Shown in pieces: positions 40,141 through 53,032 of a stretch of DNA of 64,000 nt. The stretch spans positions 992,001 through 1,056,000 of the forward strand of contig NW_027490137.1 in NCBI RefSeq assembly GCF_050948175.1, given 5' to 3'. The stretch is from Xylocopa sonorina. Taxonomy: Eukaryota; Arthropoda; Insecta; Hymenoptera; Apidae. The notes below the pieces were generated by a model. The model searched no databases and was not told where the DNA came from. It saw nothing but the letters and a program-made list of their open reading frames with translations. Position 1 is the first letter of the stretch, and each line of letters begins with the position of its first letter. A program made the position numbers and the translations under genes.

Positions 40141-41810
40141 TTTGCAGATGTCTACGTATCGTAGCATTAGTGTTCTAAAGCTTCCCAAACGCGATATCGC
40201 ATCTCATTTCTATGTTTCATGATAATATATAATAATCATTGCGAAGTGTCATGTATACCTCGCATATACTTCAAATGAATGTAAATGCGACACTCCCTTG
40301 CTAGGAAATTACGTTTGGAGGTGTCTACGTATCGTAGCATTAGAGTTCTAATGCTTCTCAAAACGCGATATCGCATCTCATTTCTATGTTTCATGTTAAG
40401 ATATAATATTCGTTGCGGAGTGTCATGTATACCTCCTATGTACTACAATAGAATGTAAATGCGACACTTCCTTGATAGGAAATAGTGATGGCAGATGTCT
40501 ACATATCGAAGCAACAGATTTCTAATGCTTCTTAAATCGCAATATTGCATCCCATTTCTATGTTTCATGATAAGATATAATATTCATTGTGGAGTGTTAT
40601 GTATACCTCGTATTCAATTCAAAAGAATGTAAATTTGACACTTCCTTGCTAGAAAATTGCGTTTGCAGATGTCTACGTATCGTAGCAATAGAGTTCTAAT
40701 GCTTCTCAAAACGCGATAACGTATCTCATTTCTATGTTCAATGATAAGATACAATATTCATTGTGCGGTATTATGTGTATCTCGTATTCAATTCAAATGA
40801 ATGTAATTGCGACACTTCCTTGCTAAGAAATAACGTTTGCAGATGTCTACATATCGTAGCAATAGAGTTCTAACGCTTCTTAAAACGCGATATCGCATCC
40901 CATTTCTATGTTTCATGATAAGATATAATATTCAATGCGAAGTGTCACTTATACCTCGCATACACTTCAAATGAATGTAAATGCGACACTTCCTTCCTAG
41001 GAAATAGCGTTTTCAGATGTCTACGTATTGTAGCAATAGACTTCTAACGCTTCTTCAAACGTGATATCGCATCTCATATCTATGTTTCATGATAAGATAT
41101 AATATTCATTGCGAAGTGTCATGTGCACCTCGTATTCACATCAAACGAACGTAATTGCGGCACTCCCTTGCTAGGAAATAGCTTTTGCAGATGTCTACGT
41201 ATCGTAGCAATAGAGTTCTAATGCTTCTCAAAACGCGATAACGTATCTCATTTCTATGTTCCATGATAAGATACAATATTCATTGTGCGGTATTATGTGT
41301 ATCTCGTATTCTATTCAAATGAATGTAATTGCGACACTTCCTTGCTAAGAAATAACGTTTGCAGATGTCTACATATCGTAGCAATAGAGTTCTAACGCTT
41401 CTTAAAACGCGATATCGCATCCCATTTCTATGTTTCATGATAAGATATAATATTCATTGCGAAGTGTCATGTGCACCTCGTATTCGCATCAAACGAACGT
41501 AATTGCGGCACTCTCTTGCTAGGAAATAGCGTTTGCAGATGTCTACGTATCGTAGCATTAGTGTTCTAATGCTTCCCAAACGCGATATCGCATCTCAATT
41601 CTATGTTTCATGATAATATATAATAATCATTGCGAAGTGTCATGTATACCTCGCATTTACTTCAAATGAATGTAAATGCGACACTCCCTTGCTAGGAAAT
41701 AACGTTTGGAGATATCTACGTATCGTAGGATTAGAGTTCTAATGCTTCTCAAAACGCGATATCGCATCTCATTTCTATGTTTCATGATAAGATATAATAT
41801 TCATTGTGTA
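40141..41810 (+). repeat. Nested 8-mer and trimer duplications
   Basis: 40,155-40,420 and 41,546-41,810 match at 1,391 bp (eight monomers less 1). They share TTCCCAAACGCGATATCG, ATAATATATAATAATC and GACACTCCCTTGCTAGG. Inside this, 40,690-40,920 and 41,212-41,440 match at 522 bp, sharing ACGCGATAACGTATCTC, GTGCGGTATTATGTGTATC and TTGCTAAGAAATAACG. Confidence 0.85.
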
Positions 41811-42680
41811 GTGTTATGTATACCTCGTATTCACGTCAAAAGAATGTAAATGCGACACTTTCTTGCTAGGAAATAGCGTTTGCAGATGTCTACGTATCGC
41901 AGCAATAGTGTTCTAACGCTTCTTAAGTCTCGATATCACATCCCATTTCTGTGTCTCATGACAAGATATAATATTCATTGCGAAGTGTCATGTGTACCTC
42001 GCATACACTTCAAATGAATGTAAATGCGACTCTCCCCTTGCTAGGAAGTAGCGTTTGCAGATGTCTACGAATCGGAGCAACAGTGTCCTAATGTTTCTTA
42101 AAACGCGATATCGCTTCTCATTTCTATAATTCATGGTAGGATGTTATATTCATTGCGAAATGTCTTGTACACCTCGCATGCGCTGCAAATGAATGTAAAT
42201 TAAACACTTCCTTGCTAGGAAATAGCGTTGGCAGATATCTACGTATCGTAGCATTAGAGTTCTAATGCTTCCCAAAACGCGATATTGCATCTCATTTCTA
42301 TGTGTCATGATAAGATATAAAATCCATTACGAAGTGTTATGTATTCCTCTTCTACACTTCAAATTAATGTAAACGCGACACTTCCTTTCTAGGAAATTAC
42401 GTTTCCAGATGTCTACGTATCGAAGCAATAGAGTACTAATTCTTCTTAAATCGCGATATCGCATCTCATTCCTATGTTTCGAGATAAGATATAATATCCA
42501 TTGTGCAGTGTTATGTAAACCTCGTATTCACTTCAAGAGAATGTAAATGCGACAGTTCCTTACTAGGTAATAGAGTTTGCAGATGTCTACGTATCGTAGC
42601 AATAGGGTTCTAACTCATCCTAAAACGCGATATCGCATCTCATTTCTATGTGTCATGATGAGATATAATATTCATTGCGA
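41811..42680 (+). repeat. Diverged monomers
   Basis: Five monomers without detected block repetition. One has CTATAATTCATGGTAGGATG and AATTAAACACTTCC (about 42,120-42,215), an unusually diverged version. Confidence 0.75.
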
Positions 42681-43740
42681 AGTGTCATGTATACCTGGCA
42701 TACACTTCAAATGAATGTAAATGCGACACTTCTCTCTAGAAAATTACGTTACCAGATGTCTACGTATCGAAGCAATAGAGTTCTAATGCTTCTTAAATCG
42801 CGATATCGCATCTCATTTCTGTGTTTCATGATAAGATATAATATTCATTGCGAAGTGACATGCATACCTCGTATTCACTTCAAAAGAATGTAAATGCGAC
42901 ACATCCTTGCTAGGAAATAACGATTGCAGATGTCTGCGTATCGAAGCAATAGAGTTCTAAAGCTTCTTAAAACGCGATATCGCATCTCATTTCTATGTGT
43001 CATGATAAGATATAATATCCATTACGAAGTGTCATATATAACTGGCACACACTTCAAATGAATGTAAATGCGATACTTCTTTCTAAAAAATTACGTTACC
43101 AGATGTCTACGTATCGAAGCAATAGAGTTCTAATGCTTCTTAAAACGCGATATCGCCACTCATTTCTATGTTGCATGATAAGGTATAATATTCATTACGA
43201 TGTGTTATGTATTCCACGTCTACACTTCAAATGAATGTTAATGCGACTCTTTCTTGCTAGGAAATAGCGTTTGCAGGTGTCTACGTATCAGAGCATTAGA
43301 GTTCTAATGCTTCTCAAAACGCGATATCGCATCCTATATCTGTGTATCATCAAAAGATATAATATTTATTGCGAAGTGTCACTTATACCTCGCATACGCT
43401 TCAAATGAATGTAAATGCGACACTTCCTTGCCAGGAAATTGCGTTTGCAGATGTCTCCGTATCGTCGAAACAGTGTTCTAATGCTTCTTAAAACGCGAGA
43501 TCGCATCTCATTTCTATGATTCATAATATGATATAATATACATTACGAAGTTACATGTATCCCTCGTATTCACTTCAAAAGCATGTAAATACGACACTTC
43601 CTTGCCAGGAAATTGTGTTTGCAGATGTCTCCGTATCGTCGATACAGTGTTCTAATGCTTCTTAAAACGCGAGATCGCATCTCATTTCTATGATTCATGA
43701 TATGATATAATATACATTACGAAGTGTCGTGTATACCTCG
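42681..43740 (+). repeat. Dimer and monomer-level local duplications
   Basis: The CTGGCATACACTTCAAATG and AAAATTACGTTACCAGATG pair recurs 347-348 bp apart (42.69 and 43.04 kb). TTGCCAGGAAATTGCG / TTGTG with GTCTCCGTATCGTCGA and AACGCGAGATCGCATC recurs 174 bp apart (43.43 and 43.60 kb), a single-monomer tandem duplication. Confidence 0.85.
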
Positions 43741-46520
43741 TATTCACTTCAAAAGAAAGTAAATGCGACACATACTTGCTAGGAAATAGCGTTTGCAGAT
43801 GTCTACGTATCGAAGCAAAAGGGTTCTAATGCTTCTTAGAACGAGATACCGCATCTCATTCCTATGTTTCATGGTACGATATATTATTCATTGCGAAGTA
43901 TCACTTATACCTCGCATACACTTCAAATTAATGTAAAGGCGACACTTCCTTGCTAGGAAATAGCGTTTGCAGATGTCTACGTATAGTAACAATAGAGTTC
44001 TGATGCTTCTTAAATCGCCACATCGCATCTCATTTCTGTGTTTCGTGATAAGGTATAATATTCATTGTGGAATGTTATGTATTCCTCGTATTCGAAAGAA
44101 TGTAAATGAGACACTTCCTTGCTATTAGATAGCGTTTGCAGATGTCTACGTATCGAAGTAATAGTGTTCTATTCCTTCTTAAACCGCGATATCGCATCCC
44201 ATTTCTATGGTTCGTGATAAAGTACAATATTTATTGTGGAATGTTATGTATTCCTCGTATTCAATTCAAAAGAATGTATTTGCGACACTTCCATGCTACG
44301 AAATAGCGTTTGCAGGTGGCTACGTATCGTAGCAATAGGGTTCTAATGCTTCTTAAATCGCGATATCGCATCTTATTTCTATGTTTCATGAAATGATATA
44401 ACATTCATTGTGGATTGTTATGTATACCCCGTATTCACTTCAAAAGAATGTAAATGCGACACTTCCTTGCCAGGAAATAGCGTTTGCAGATGTCTCCGTA
44501 TCGAAGGAATAGGGTTCTCATGCTTCGTAAATCGCGATATCGCATTTCATTTCTATGTTTCGTGATAAGATGCAATATTCATTGTGGAGTGTTATATATA
44601 CCTCGTATTCTCTTCAAGAGAATGAAAACGCGACACTTCCATGTTAGGAAATAGCGTTTGCAGATGTCTACGTATCGTAGCAGTAGAGTTCTAATGCTTC
44701 TTAAAACGCGATATCGCGCCTCATTTCTATCTTTCATGATAATATATAATATTCATTGTGCAGTGTTATGTATACCTCGTATTCACTTCAATAGAATGTA
44801 AATGCGACACTTCCTTGCTGGGAAGTTACGTTTGCAGATGTCTACGTATCAAAGAAATAGATTTCTAATGCTTCTTAAAACGCGATATCGGATCTCACTT
44901 CAATGTTTTATGATAAAATATAATACTCATTGCGAAGTGTCATGTATACCTCGAATTGACTTCAAAAGAATGTGAATGCGACACTTCCTTGCTAGGAAAT
45001 TGCGTTTGCAGATGTCTACGTATCGAAGCAACAGAGTTCTAATGCTTCTTAAAACGCGATATTGCATCTCAATTCTACGCTACATTATAAGATATAATAT
45101 TCATTGTGCGGTGTTATGTATACCTCGTATTCACTTCAAATGAATGTAAATGCGACTCTCCCTTGCTAGGAAATAGCGTTGGCAGATGTCTATGTATCGA
45201 AACAAAGGAGTTCTAATGCTTCTTAAAACGAGATATCGCATCTCATTTCTATGTTTCATGATAAGATATAATATTCATTGCGGAGTGTCATGTATACCTC
45301 GTAATCTCTCCAAAAGAATGTAAATACGACACTTCCTTGCTAGGGAATAGCGTTTGCAGATGTCTACGTATCGTAGCAATAGTGTTCTAATGCTTCTTAA
45401 AACGCGATATCGCATCTCATTTCTATGTATCACGATAAGATATAGTATTCATTGCGAAGTGTCACTTATACCTCGCATACACTTCAAATGAATGTAAATG
45501 TGACATTTCCATACTAGGAAGTAGCGTTTGCGGATGTCTCCGTATCGAAGGAATAGAGATCTAATGCTTCTTAAGTCGCGATGTCGCATTTCATATCTAT
45601 GGTTCACGATAAGATATAATATTCATTGCGAAGTGTCACGCATACCTCGTGTCCACTTCAGAAGAATGTAAATGCGACACCTTCTTGCTAGGGAATAGCG
45701 TTTGCCAATGTCTACGTATCGTAGCAATAGAGTTCCAATGCTTCTTAAAACGCGATATCGCATCGCATTTCTATGTTTCATGATAAGATATAGTATTCAT
45801 TGTGGACTGTTATGTATAGCTCGTAATCACTTCAAAAGTGTGTAAGTGCAACACTTCCTTGATATGAAATACCGTTTGCAGATGTCTACGTATCGAAGCG
45901 ACAGAGTTATAATGCTTCCTAGGACGAGATTTCGCATGTCATTTTAATGTTTTATGATATGATATAATATTCATTGCGAAGTATTGTGTATGCGTCGTAT
46001 TCACTTCAAAAGAATGTAAATGCGACACTTCCTTGCTAGGAAATAGCGTTTGCAGACGTCTACGTATCGAAGCAATAGAGTTCTAATCCTCCTTATATCG
46101 CGATATCGCATCTCATTTCTATGTTTCATGATAAGATATAATATTCATTGTGGAGTGTTATGTATACCTTGTATTCACTTCAATAGATTGTAAATGCGGC
46201 ACATCCTTGCTAGGAAATAGCGTCTGCTGATATCCACGTATCGTAGCAATAGAGTTCTAATCCTTCTTAGAACGCGATATCGAATCTTATTACTATGTTT
46301 CATGATAAGATATAGTATTCATTGCGAAGTGTCATGAATATCTCGCATTAACTTCAAAAGAATGTAAATGCGACACTTCCCTGCTAGATAATTGCGTCTG
46401 CAGATGACTACCTATCGTAACAATAGAGTTCCAATGCTTCTTAAAACGCGATATCGCATCTCATTTCTATGTTTCATTATAAGATATAATATTCATTGCG
46501 AAGTGTCATGTGTACCTCGC
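43741..46520 (+). repeat. Diverged monomers
   Basis: About 16 monomers of mixed haplotype. The only larger length change is a 5-bp loss at 44,090, where TTCACTTCAAAAGAA is reduced to TTCGAAAGAA. No higher-order pattern was seen. Confidence 0.78.
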
Positions 46521-46529
46521 ATACACTTC

Positions 46530-48000
46530 AAAAGAATGTAAATGCGACACTTCCTTGCTAGGAAATAGCGTTTGCAGATGTCTACGTATCGTAGAATTAG
46601 ACTTCTAATGCTTCTTTAAACGCGATATCGCATCTCATTTCTATGTTTCATGATAAGATATAATATTCATTGCGAAGTGTCATGTATACTTCGTATTCAC
46701 TTCAAATGAAAGTAAAGGCGACACTTCCTTGCTAGGAAATAGCGTTTCCAGATATCTACGTACCGTAGCAATAGAGTTCTAATGCTTCTTAAAACGCCAT
46801 ATCGCATCTCATTTCTATGTTTTATGATAAGATATAATATTCATTGTGGAGTATTATGTATTCCTGGTATTCACTTCATAAAAATGTCCATGCGACACTT
46901 CCTTTCTAGGAAATAGAGCTGGCAGGTGTCTACGTATCGTAGCATTAGAGTTCTAATGCTACTAAAAACGCGATATCGCATCTCATTTTTATGTTTCATG
47001 ATAAGATATAATATTCAATGTGCAGTGTTATGTATACCTCGTATTCACTTCAAAAGAAAGTAAGTGCGACTCTTCCTTGCTAGTAAATGGCGTTTGCAGA
47101 CGTCTACGTATCGAAGCAATGGAGTTCTAATGCTTCTTAAAACGCGATATCGCATCTCATTTCCATGATTCGTGATAAGATATAATATTCATTATGGAGT
47201 GTCATGTATACCTCGCATACGCTTCAAATGAATGTAAATGCGACACTTCCTTGCTAGGAAATTGCGTTTGCAGATGTCTACGTATAGAAGCAATAGGATT
47301 CTAATGCTTGTTAAAACGCGATATCGCATCACATTCCTATGTGTCATGATAAGATATAATATTCATTGCGAAGTGTTATGTATACCTCGTATTCACTTCA
47401 AAAGAATGTAAATGCGACACATCCTTGCTAGGAAATAGCATTTGCAGGTGTCTACGTATAGAAGCAATAGGATTCTAATGCTTCTTAAATCGCGATATCG
47501 CATCACATCTCTATGTGTCATGATAAGATATAACATTCATTGCGAAGTGCTATGTATACCTCTTATTCACTTCAAAAGAATGTAAATGCGACACTTCCTT
47601 GCTAGGAAAAGGCACCTCCAGATGTCTACGAATCGTACCAATAGAGTTCTAATGCTTCTTAAAACGCGATATCGCATCTCTTTCCTATGTCGCATGATAA
47701 GATATATTATTCATTGCGAAGTGTCATGTATACCTCGTATTCACTTCAAAAGAATGTAAATGCGACACATCCTTGCTAGGAAATAGCGTTTGCAGGTGTC
47801 TACGTATCGTAGCAATATAGTTCTAATGCTTCTTAAAACGCGATATCGCATTTCATTTCTATGTTTCGTTATATGGTATAAAATTCATTGTGGATTGTTA
47901 TGTATACCTCGTATTCACTTCAGTGGAATGTAAATGCGACACTACCTTGCTATTGAATAGCGTTTCCAGATGCATACGTATCGTAGCAATAGAGTTCTAA
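46530..48000 (+). repeat. 1.46-kb tract of about 8.4 monomers, copy 1
   Basis: Matches about 50,390-51,858 at 3,859 falling to 3,858 bp, which is 22 monomers plus the 35-bp insertion between them, less small indels. Shared private marks in order: TATCGTAGAATTAGACTTC, TTCCTGGTATTCACTTCAT, GAATGTCCATGCG-type, CTAGTAAATGGCGTTTGC, GTATAGAAGCAATAGGATTC (twice), AAAGGCACCTCCAGATG, TCGTTATATGGTATAAAATTC and GATGCATACGTA. Only a few base differences were noted. Confidence 0.95.
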
Positions 48001-48424
48001 TGCTTCGTAAAAAGCGATATCGCATCTCATTTCTATGTTCATGATAAGATAAAATATTCATTGCGAATTGTCACTTATACCACGCATACACTTCAAATGA
48101 GAGTAAATGCGTCACTTCCTTGCTAGGAAATAGCGTTTGTAGATGTCTTCGTATCGAAGGAATAGTGTTATAGTGCTCCATAAAACGAGATACCTCATCT
48201 CATTTCGATGTTTCATGATAAGATATAATATTCATTGCGGTGTTATGTATACCTCGTATACACTTCAAATGAATGTAAGTGCGACACTTCCTTGCTAGGA
48301 AGTAGCGTTCGCAGTAGTCTACGTATCGTAGCAATAGTGTTCTGATGCTTCTTAAATCGCGATATCGTATCTCATATCTATGGTTCATGATAAGATATAA
48401 TATTCATTGCGCGGTGTCATGTGT
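48001..48424 (+). repeat. Ordinary monomers between duplications
   Basis: Contains one of the two CTTCG-TAT-CGAAG dyads (48147-48159) and a 2-bp-shortened CATTGCGGTGTTATG junction. There is nothing else of note. Confidence 0.75.
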
Positions 48425-49155
48425 ACCTCGCACACACATCAAATGAATTTAAATGCGACACTTCCTTTCTAGAATATTACGTTTCCAGCTGTCTACGTAT
48501 CGAAGCAATAGAGTTCGAATGCTTCTGAAACCGCGATATCGCATCTCATTTCAATGTTTCATGTTAAGATATAATATTCATTACGAAGTGTTACGTTTTC
48601 CTCGTCTACACTACAAATGAATGTAAATGCGACACTTCCATGCTTGAAAATAACGTTTGCACATGTCTACGTATCGAAGCCATAGAGTTCTAATGCTTCT
48701 TAAAACGCGATATCGCATCCCATTTCTATGTATCATGATATGATATAGTATTCATTACGAAGTGTTATGTATTCCTCGTCTACACTTCAAAAGAATATAA
48801 ATGCGACACTTCCTTGCTAGGAAATAGCTATTGGAGATGTCTACGTATCGTAGCAAGCGTGTTATAATGCTTATTAAAACGAGATATCGCATCTCATTTC
48901 TATGTTTCATGATAATATATAATATTCATTGTGCAATGTTATGTATACCTCGCACTCACTGCAAAAGAATATAAATGCGACACTTCCATGCTAGGAAATA
49001 GCTATTGCAGATGTCTACGTATCGAAGCAATAGAGTTCTAATGCTTCTTGAAGCGGGATATCGCATCTCATTTCTATGCTTCTTGAAGCGGGATATCGCA
49101 TCTCATTTCTATGCTTCATGATAAGATATAATATTAATTGCGAAGTGTAATGTAT
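48425..49155 (+). repeat. Tandem tetramer, copy 1, carrying a 35-bp slip duplication
   Basis: Four monomers marked by CGCACACACATCAAATG, TTTCTAGAATATTACG, CCAGCTGTCTACG, ATAACGTTTGCACATG and TAGCTATTGGAGATGTC. The block is followed directly by a second copy at 731 bp (696 + 35). The extra 35 bp lies at 49041-49110 and is absent from copy 2. Confidence 0.95.
49041..49110 (+). repeat. 35-bp direct duplication inside one monomer
   Basis: Two tandem 35-bp copies start at 49041 and 49076, each beginning ATGCTTCTTGAAGCGGGAT. The third ATGCTTC (49111) begins the normal ATGCTTCATGATAAG. In this subfamily ATGCTTC occurs twice per monomer, 35 bp apart, so slippage or unequal exchange between these two 7-bp matches explains the event exactly. 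Confidence 0.95.
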
Positions 49156-49850
49156 ACCTCGCACACACATCAAATGAATTTAAATGCGACACTTCCTTTC
49201 TAGAATATTACGTTTCCAGCTGTCTACGTATCGAAGCAATAGAGTTCGAATGCTTCTGAAAACGCGATATCGCATCTCATTTCAATGTTTCATGCTAAGA
49301 TATAATATTCATTACGAAGTGTTATGTTTTCCTCGTCTACACTACAAATGAATGTAAATGCGACACTTCCATGCTTGACAATAACGTTTGCACATGTCTA
49401 CGTATCGAAGCCATAGAGTTCTAATGCATCTTAAAACGCGATATCGCATCCCATTTCTATGTATCATGATATGATATAATATTCATTACGAAGTGTTATG
49501 TATTCCTCGTCTACACTTCAAAAGAATATAAATGCGACACTTCCTTGCTAGGAAATAGCTATTGGAGATGTCTACGTATCGTAGCAAGCGTGTTATAATG
49601 CTTATTAAAACGAGATATCGCATCTCATTTCTATGTTTCATGATAATATATAATATTCATTGTGCAATGTTATGTATACCTCGCACTCACTGCAAAAGAA
49701 TATAAATGCGACACTTCCATGCTAGGAAATAGCTATTGCAGATGTCTACGTATCGAAGCAATAGAGTTCTAATGCTTCTTGAAGCGGGATATCGCATCTC
49801 ATTTCTATGCTTCATGATAAGATATAATATTAATTGCGAAGTGTAATGTA
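49156..49850 (+). repeat. Tandem tetramer, copy 2
   Basis: Repeats 48,425-49,155 monomer by monomer without the 35-bp gain. Small differences include CTTGACAATAACG against CTTGAAAATAACG. It ends where GAAGTGTAATGTATACC continues into TTGTATTCACTTCAG instead of CGCACACAC. Confidence 0.95.
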
Positions 49851-50389
49851 TACCTTGTATTCACTTCAGAAGAATGTAAATGCGACACTTCCTCGTAGGA
49901 AAAAGCGTTTCCAAATGTCTACGTATCGAAAAAATAGGTTTCTAATGCTTCTTAAAACGAGATGACGTATTTCATTACTATGTTTCGTAATAAGGTATAA
50001 TATTAATTGCGAAGAGTCATGTATACCTCGTATTCACTTCAAAAGAATGTAAATGCGACATATCGTTTCTAGGAAATAGCATTTGCAGGTGTCTACGTAT
50101 CGTAGCAATATATTTCTAATGCTTCTTAAAACGCGATATCGCATTTCATTTCTATGTTTCGTTATATGGTATAAAATTCATTGTGGATTGTTATGTATAC
50201 CTCGTATTCACTTCAATGGAATGTAAATGCGTCACTTCCTTGCTAGGAAATAGCGTTTGTAGTTGTCTACGTATCGGAGGAATAGAGTTCTAGTGCTTTT
50301 TAAAACGCGATATCGCATTTCAATTCAATGTTTCATGTTAAGATATAATATTCATTACGAAGTGTTATGTGTTCCTCGCATACACTTCA
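49851..50389 (+). repeat. Monomers between the tetramer and the 1.46-kb second copy
   Basis: The first has the CGTAGGAAAAAGCG variant with TATCGAAAAAATAGG, also found at 29,611. A following monomer shares TTATATGGTATAAAATTC and GTGGATTGTTATG with 47.87 and 51.72 kb. Confidence 0.8.
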
Positions 50390-51858
50390 AATGAATGTAA
50401 ATGCGACACTTCCTTGCTAGGAAATAGCGTTTGCAGATGTCTACGTATCGTAGAATTAGACTTCTAATGCTTCTTTAAACGCGATATCGCATCTCATTTC
50501 TATGTTTCATGATAAGATATAATATTCATTGCGAAGTGTCATGTATACTTCGTATTCACTTCAAATGAAAGTAAATGCGACACTTGCTTGCTAGGAAATA
50601 GCGTTTCCAGATATCTACGTATCGTAGCAATAGAGTTCTAATGCTTCTTAAAACGCCATATCGCATCTCATTTCTATGTTTTATGATAAGATATAATATT
50701 CATTGTGGAGTATTATGTATTCCTGGTATTCACTTCATAAGAATGTCCATGCGACACTTCCTTTCTAGGAAATAGCGCTGACAGGTGTCTACGTATCGTA
50801 GCATTAGAGTTCTAATGCTACTAAAAACGCGATATCGCATCTCATTTCTATGTTTCATGATAAGATATAATATTCAATGTGCAGTGTTATGTATACCTCG
50901 TATTCACTTCAAAAGAAAGTAAGTGCGACTCTTCCTTGCTAGTAAATGGCGTTTGCAGACGTCTACGTATCGAAGCAATGGAGTTCTAATGCTTCTTAAA
51001 ACGCGATATCGCATCTCATTTCCATGATTCGTGATAAGATATAATATTCATTATGGAGTGTCATGTATACCTCGCATACGCTTCAAATGAATGTAAATGC
51101 GACACTTCCTTGCTAGGAAATTGCGTTTGCAGATGTCTACGTATAGAAGCAATAGGATTCTAATGCTTGTTAAAACGCGATATCGCATCACATCCCTATG
51201 TGTCATGATAAGATACAATATTCATTGCGAAGTGTTATGTATACCTCGTATTCACTTCAAAAGAATGTAAATGCGACACATCCTTGCTAGGAAATAGCAT
51301 TTGCAGGTGTCTACGTATAGAAGCAATAGGATTCTAATGCTTCTTAAATCGAGATATCGCATCACATCTCTATGTGTCATGATAAGATATAACATTCATT
51401 GCGAAGTGCTATGTATACCTCGTATTCACTTCAAAAGAATGTAAATGCGACATTCCTTGCTAGGAAAAGGCACCTCCAGATGTCTACGAATCGTACCAAT
51501 AGAGTTCTAATGCTTCTTAAAACGCGATATCGCATCTCCTTCCTATGTCGCATGATAAGATATATTATTCATTGCGAAGTGTCATGTATACCTCGTATTC
51601 ACTTCAAAAGAATGTAAATGCGACACATCCTTGCTAGGAAATAGCGTTTGCAGGTGTCTACGTATCGTAGCAATATAGTTCTAATGCTTCTTAAAACGCG
51701 ATATCGCATTTCATTTCTATGTTTCGTTATATGGTATAAAATTCATTGTGGATTGTTATGTATACCTCGTATTCACTTCAATGGAATGTAAATGCGACAC
51801 TACCTTGCTATTGAATAGCGTTTCCAGATGCATACGTACCGTAGCAATAGAGTTCCAA
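50390..51858 (+). repeat. 1.46-kb tract, copy 2
   Basis: Near-identical second copy of 46,530-48,000. It has a 1-bp loss in GCGACATTCCTTGC near 51,450. The homology ends just after GATGCATACGTACCGTAGC. The open frame at 51399-51617 (+, 72 codons) exists only because of this local indel and is not a gene. Confidence 0.95.
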
Positions 51859-53032
51859 TGCTTCTTAAAACGCGATATCGCATCTCATTTCTGTGTTTTA
51901 TGATAAGATATAATATTCATTGTGCAGTGTTATGTATACATCGTATTCACCTCAATAGAATGTAAATGCGACACTTCCTTGCTAGGAAATAGCGTTTGCA
52001 GATGTCTATGTATCGTAGCAATAGAGTTCTAGTGCTTCTCAAAACGCGATATCGCATCTCAATTCTATGAATCATGGTAAGACGTAATATTCATTGCGAA
52101 GTATCTTGTATACTTCGCATACACTTCAAATGAATGTAAATGCGACACTTCCTTGCAAGGAAATAGCGTTTGCAGATTTCTGCGTATCGTAGTATTAGAT
52201 TTCTATTGCATCTCAAAACGCGATATCGTATCCGATTTCTATGTTTCATGATAAGATATAATATTTATTGCGAAGTTTCATGTATTCCTCGTATTCACTT
52301 CAAATGAATGTAAATGCGACACTTCATTTCTAGGAAATAGTGTTTGCAGATGTCTACGTATCGAAGCAAAAGAGTTCTAATGCTTCATAAAACGAGATAT
52401 CGCATCTCATTCCTATGTTTCATGGTAAGATATATTATTCATTGCGAAGTATCACATATACATCGGATACACTTCAAATGAATGTAAATGCGACACTTCC
52501 TTGCTAGGAAATAGCGTTTGCAGATGTCTACGTATGGTAGCAATAGAGTTCTAATGCTTCTGAAAACGCGATATCGAATCTCATTTCTATGTTTCATGAT
52601 AAGATATAATATTCATTTCGAAGTTTCACGTATACATCGCATACACTTCAAATGGATGTAAATGCGACACTTCCTTGCTAGGAAATAGCGTTTGCAGATG
52701 TCTCCGAATCGTAGCAATAGAGTTCTAATGCTTCTTAAATCGCGATATCACATCTCATTTCTATGTTTCGTGATCAGGTATAATGTGCATTTGGGATTGT
52801 TATTTATTCCTCGTATTCACTTCAAAAGAATGTAAATGCGACACTTCCTTGCTAGGAAATAGCGTCTGCAGAAGTCTACGTATCGTAGCAATATTGTTCT
52901 AATGCTTCTTAAACCGCGATATCGCATCTCTCTTCTATGATTCATGATAAGTATTAATATTCAGTGCGAAGTGTCAAGTATACTTGGCACACACGTCAAA
53001 CGAATGTAAATGCGACACTTCCTTGCTAGGAA
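51859..53032 (+). repeat. Diverged monomers
   Basis: About seven monomers, including one of the GCAGATTTCTGCGTATC type (52,168) and one with TTTCATGGTAAGATATATTA (52.43 kb) related to block B. No block repetition was detected. Confidence 0.78.
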
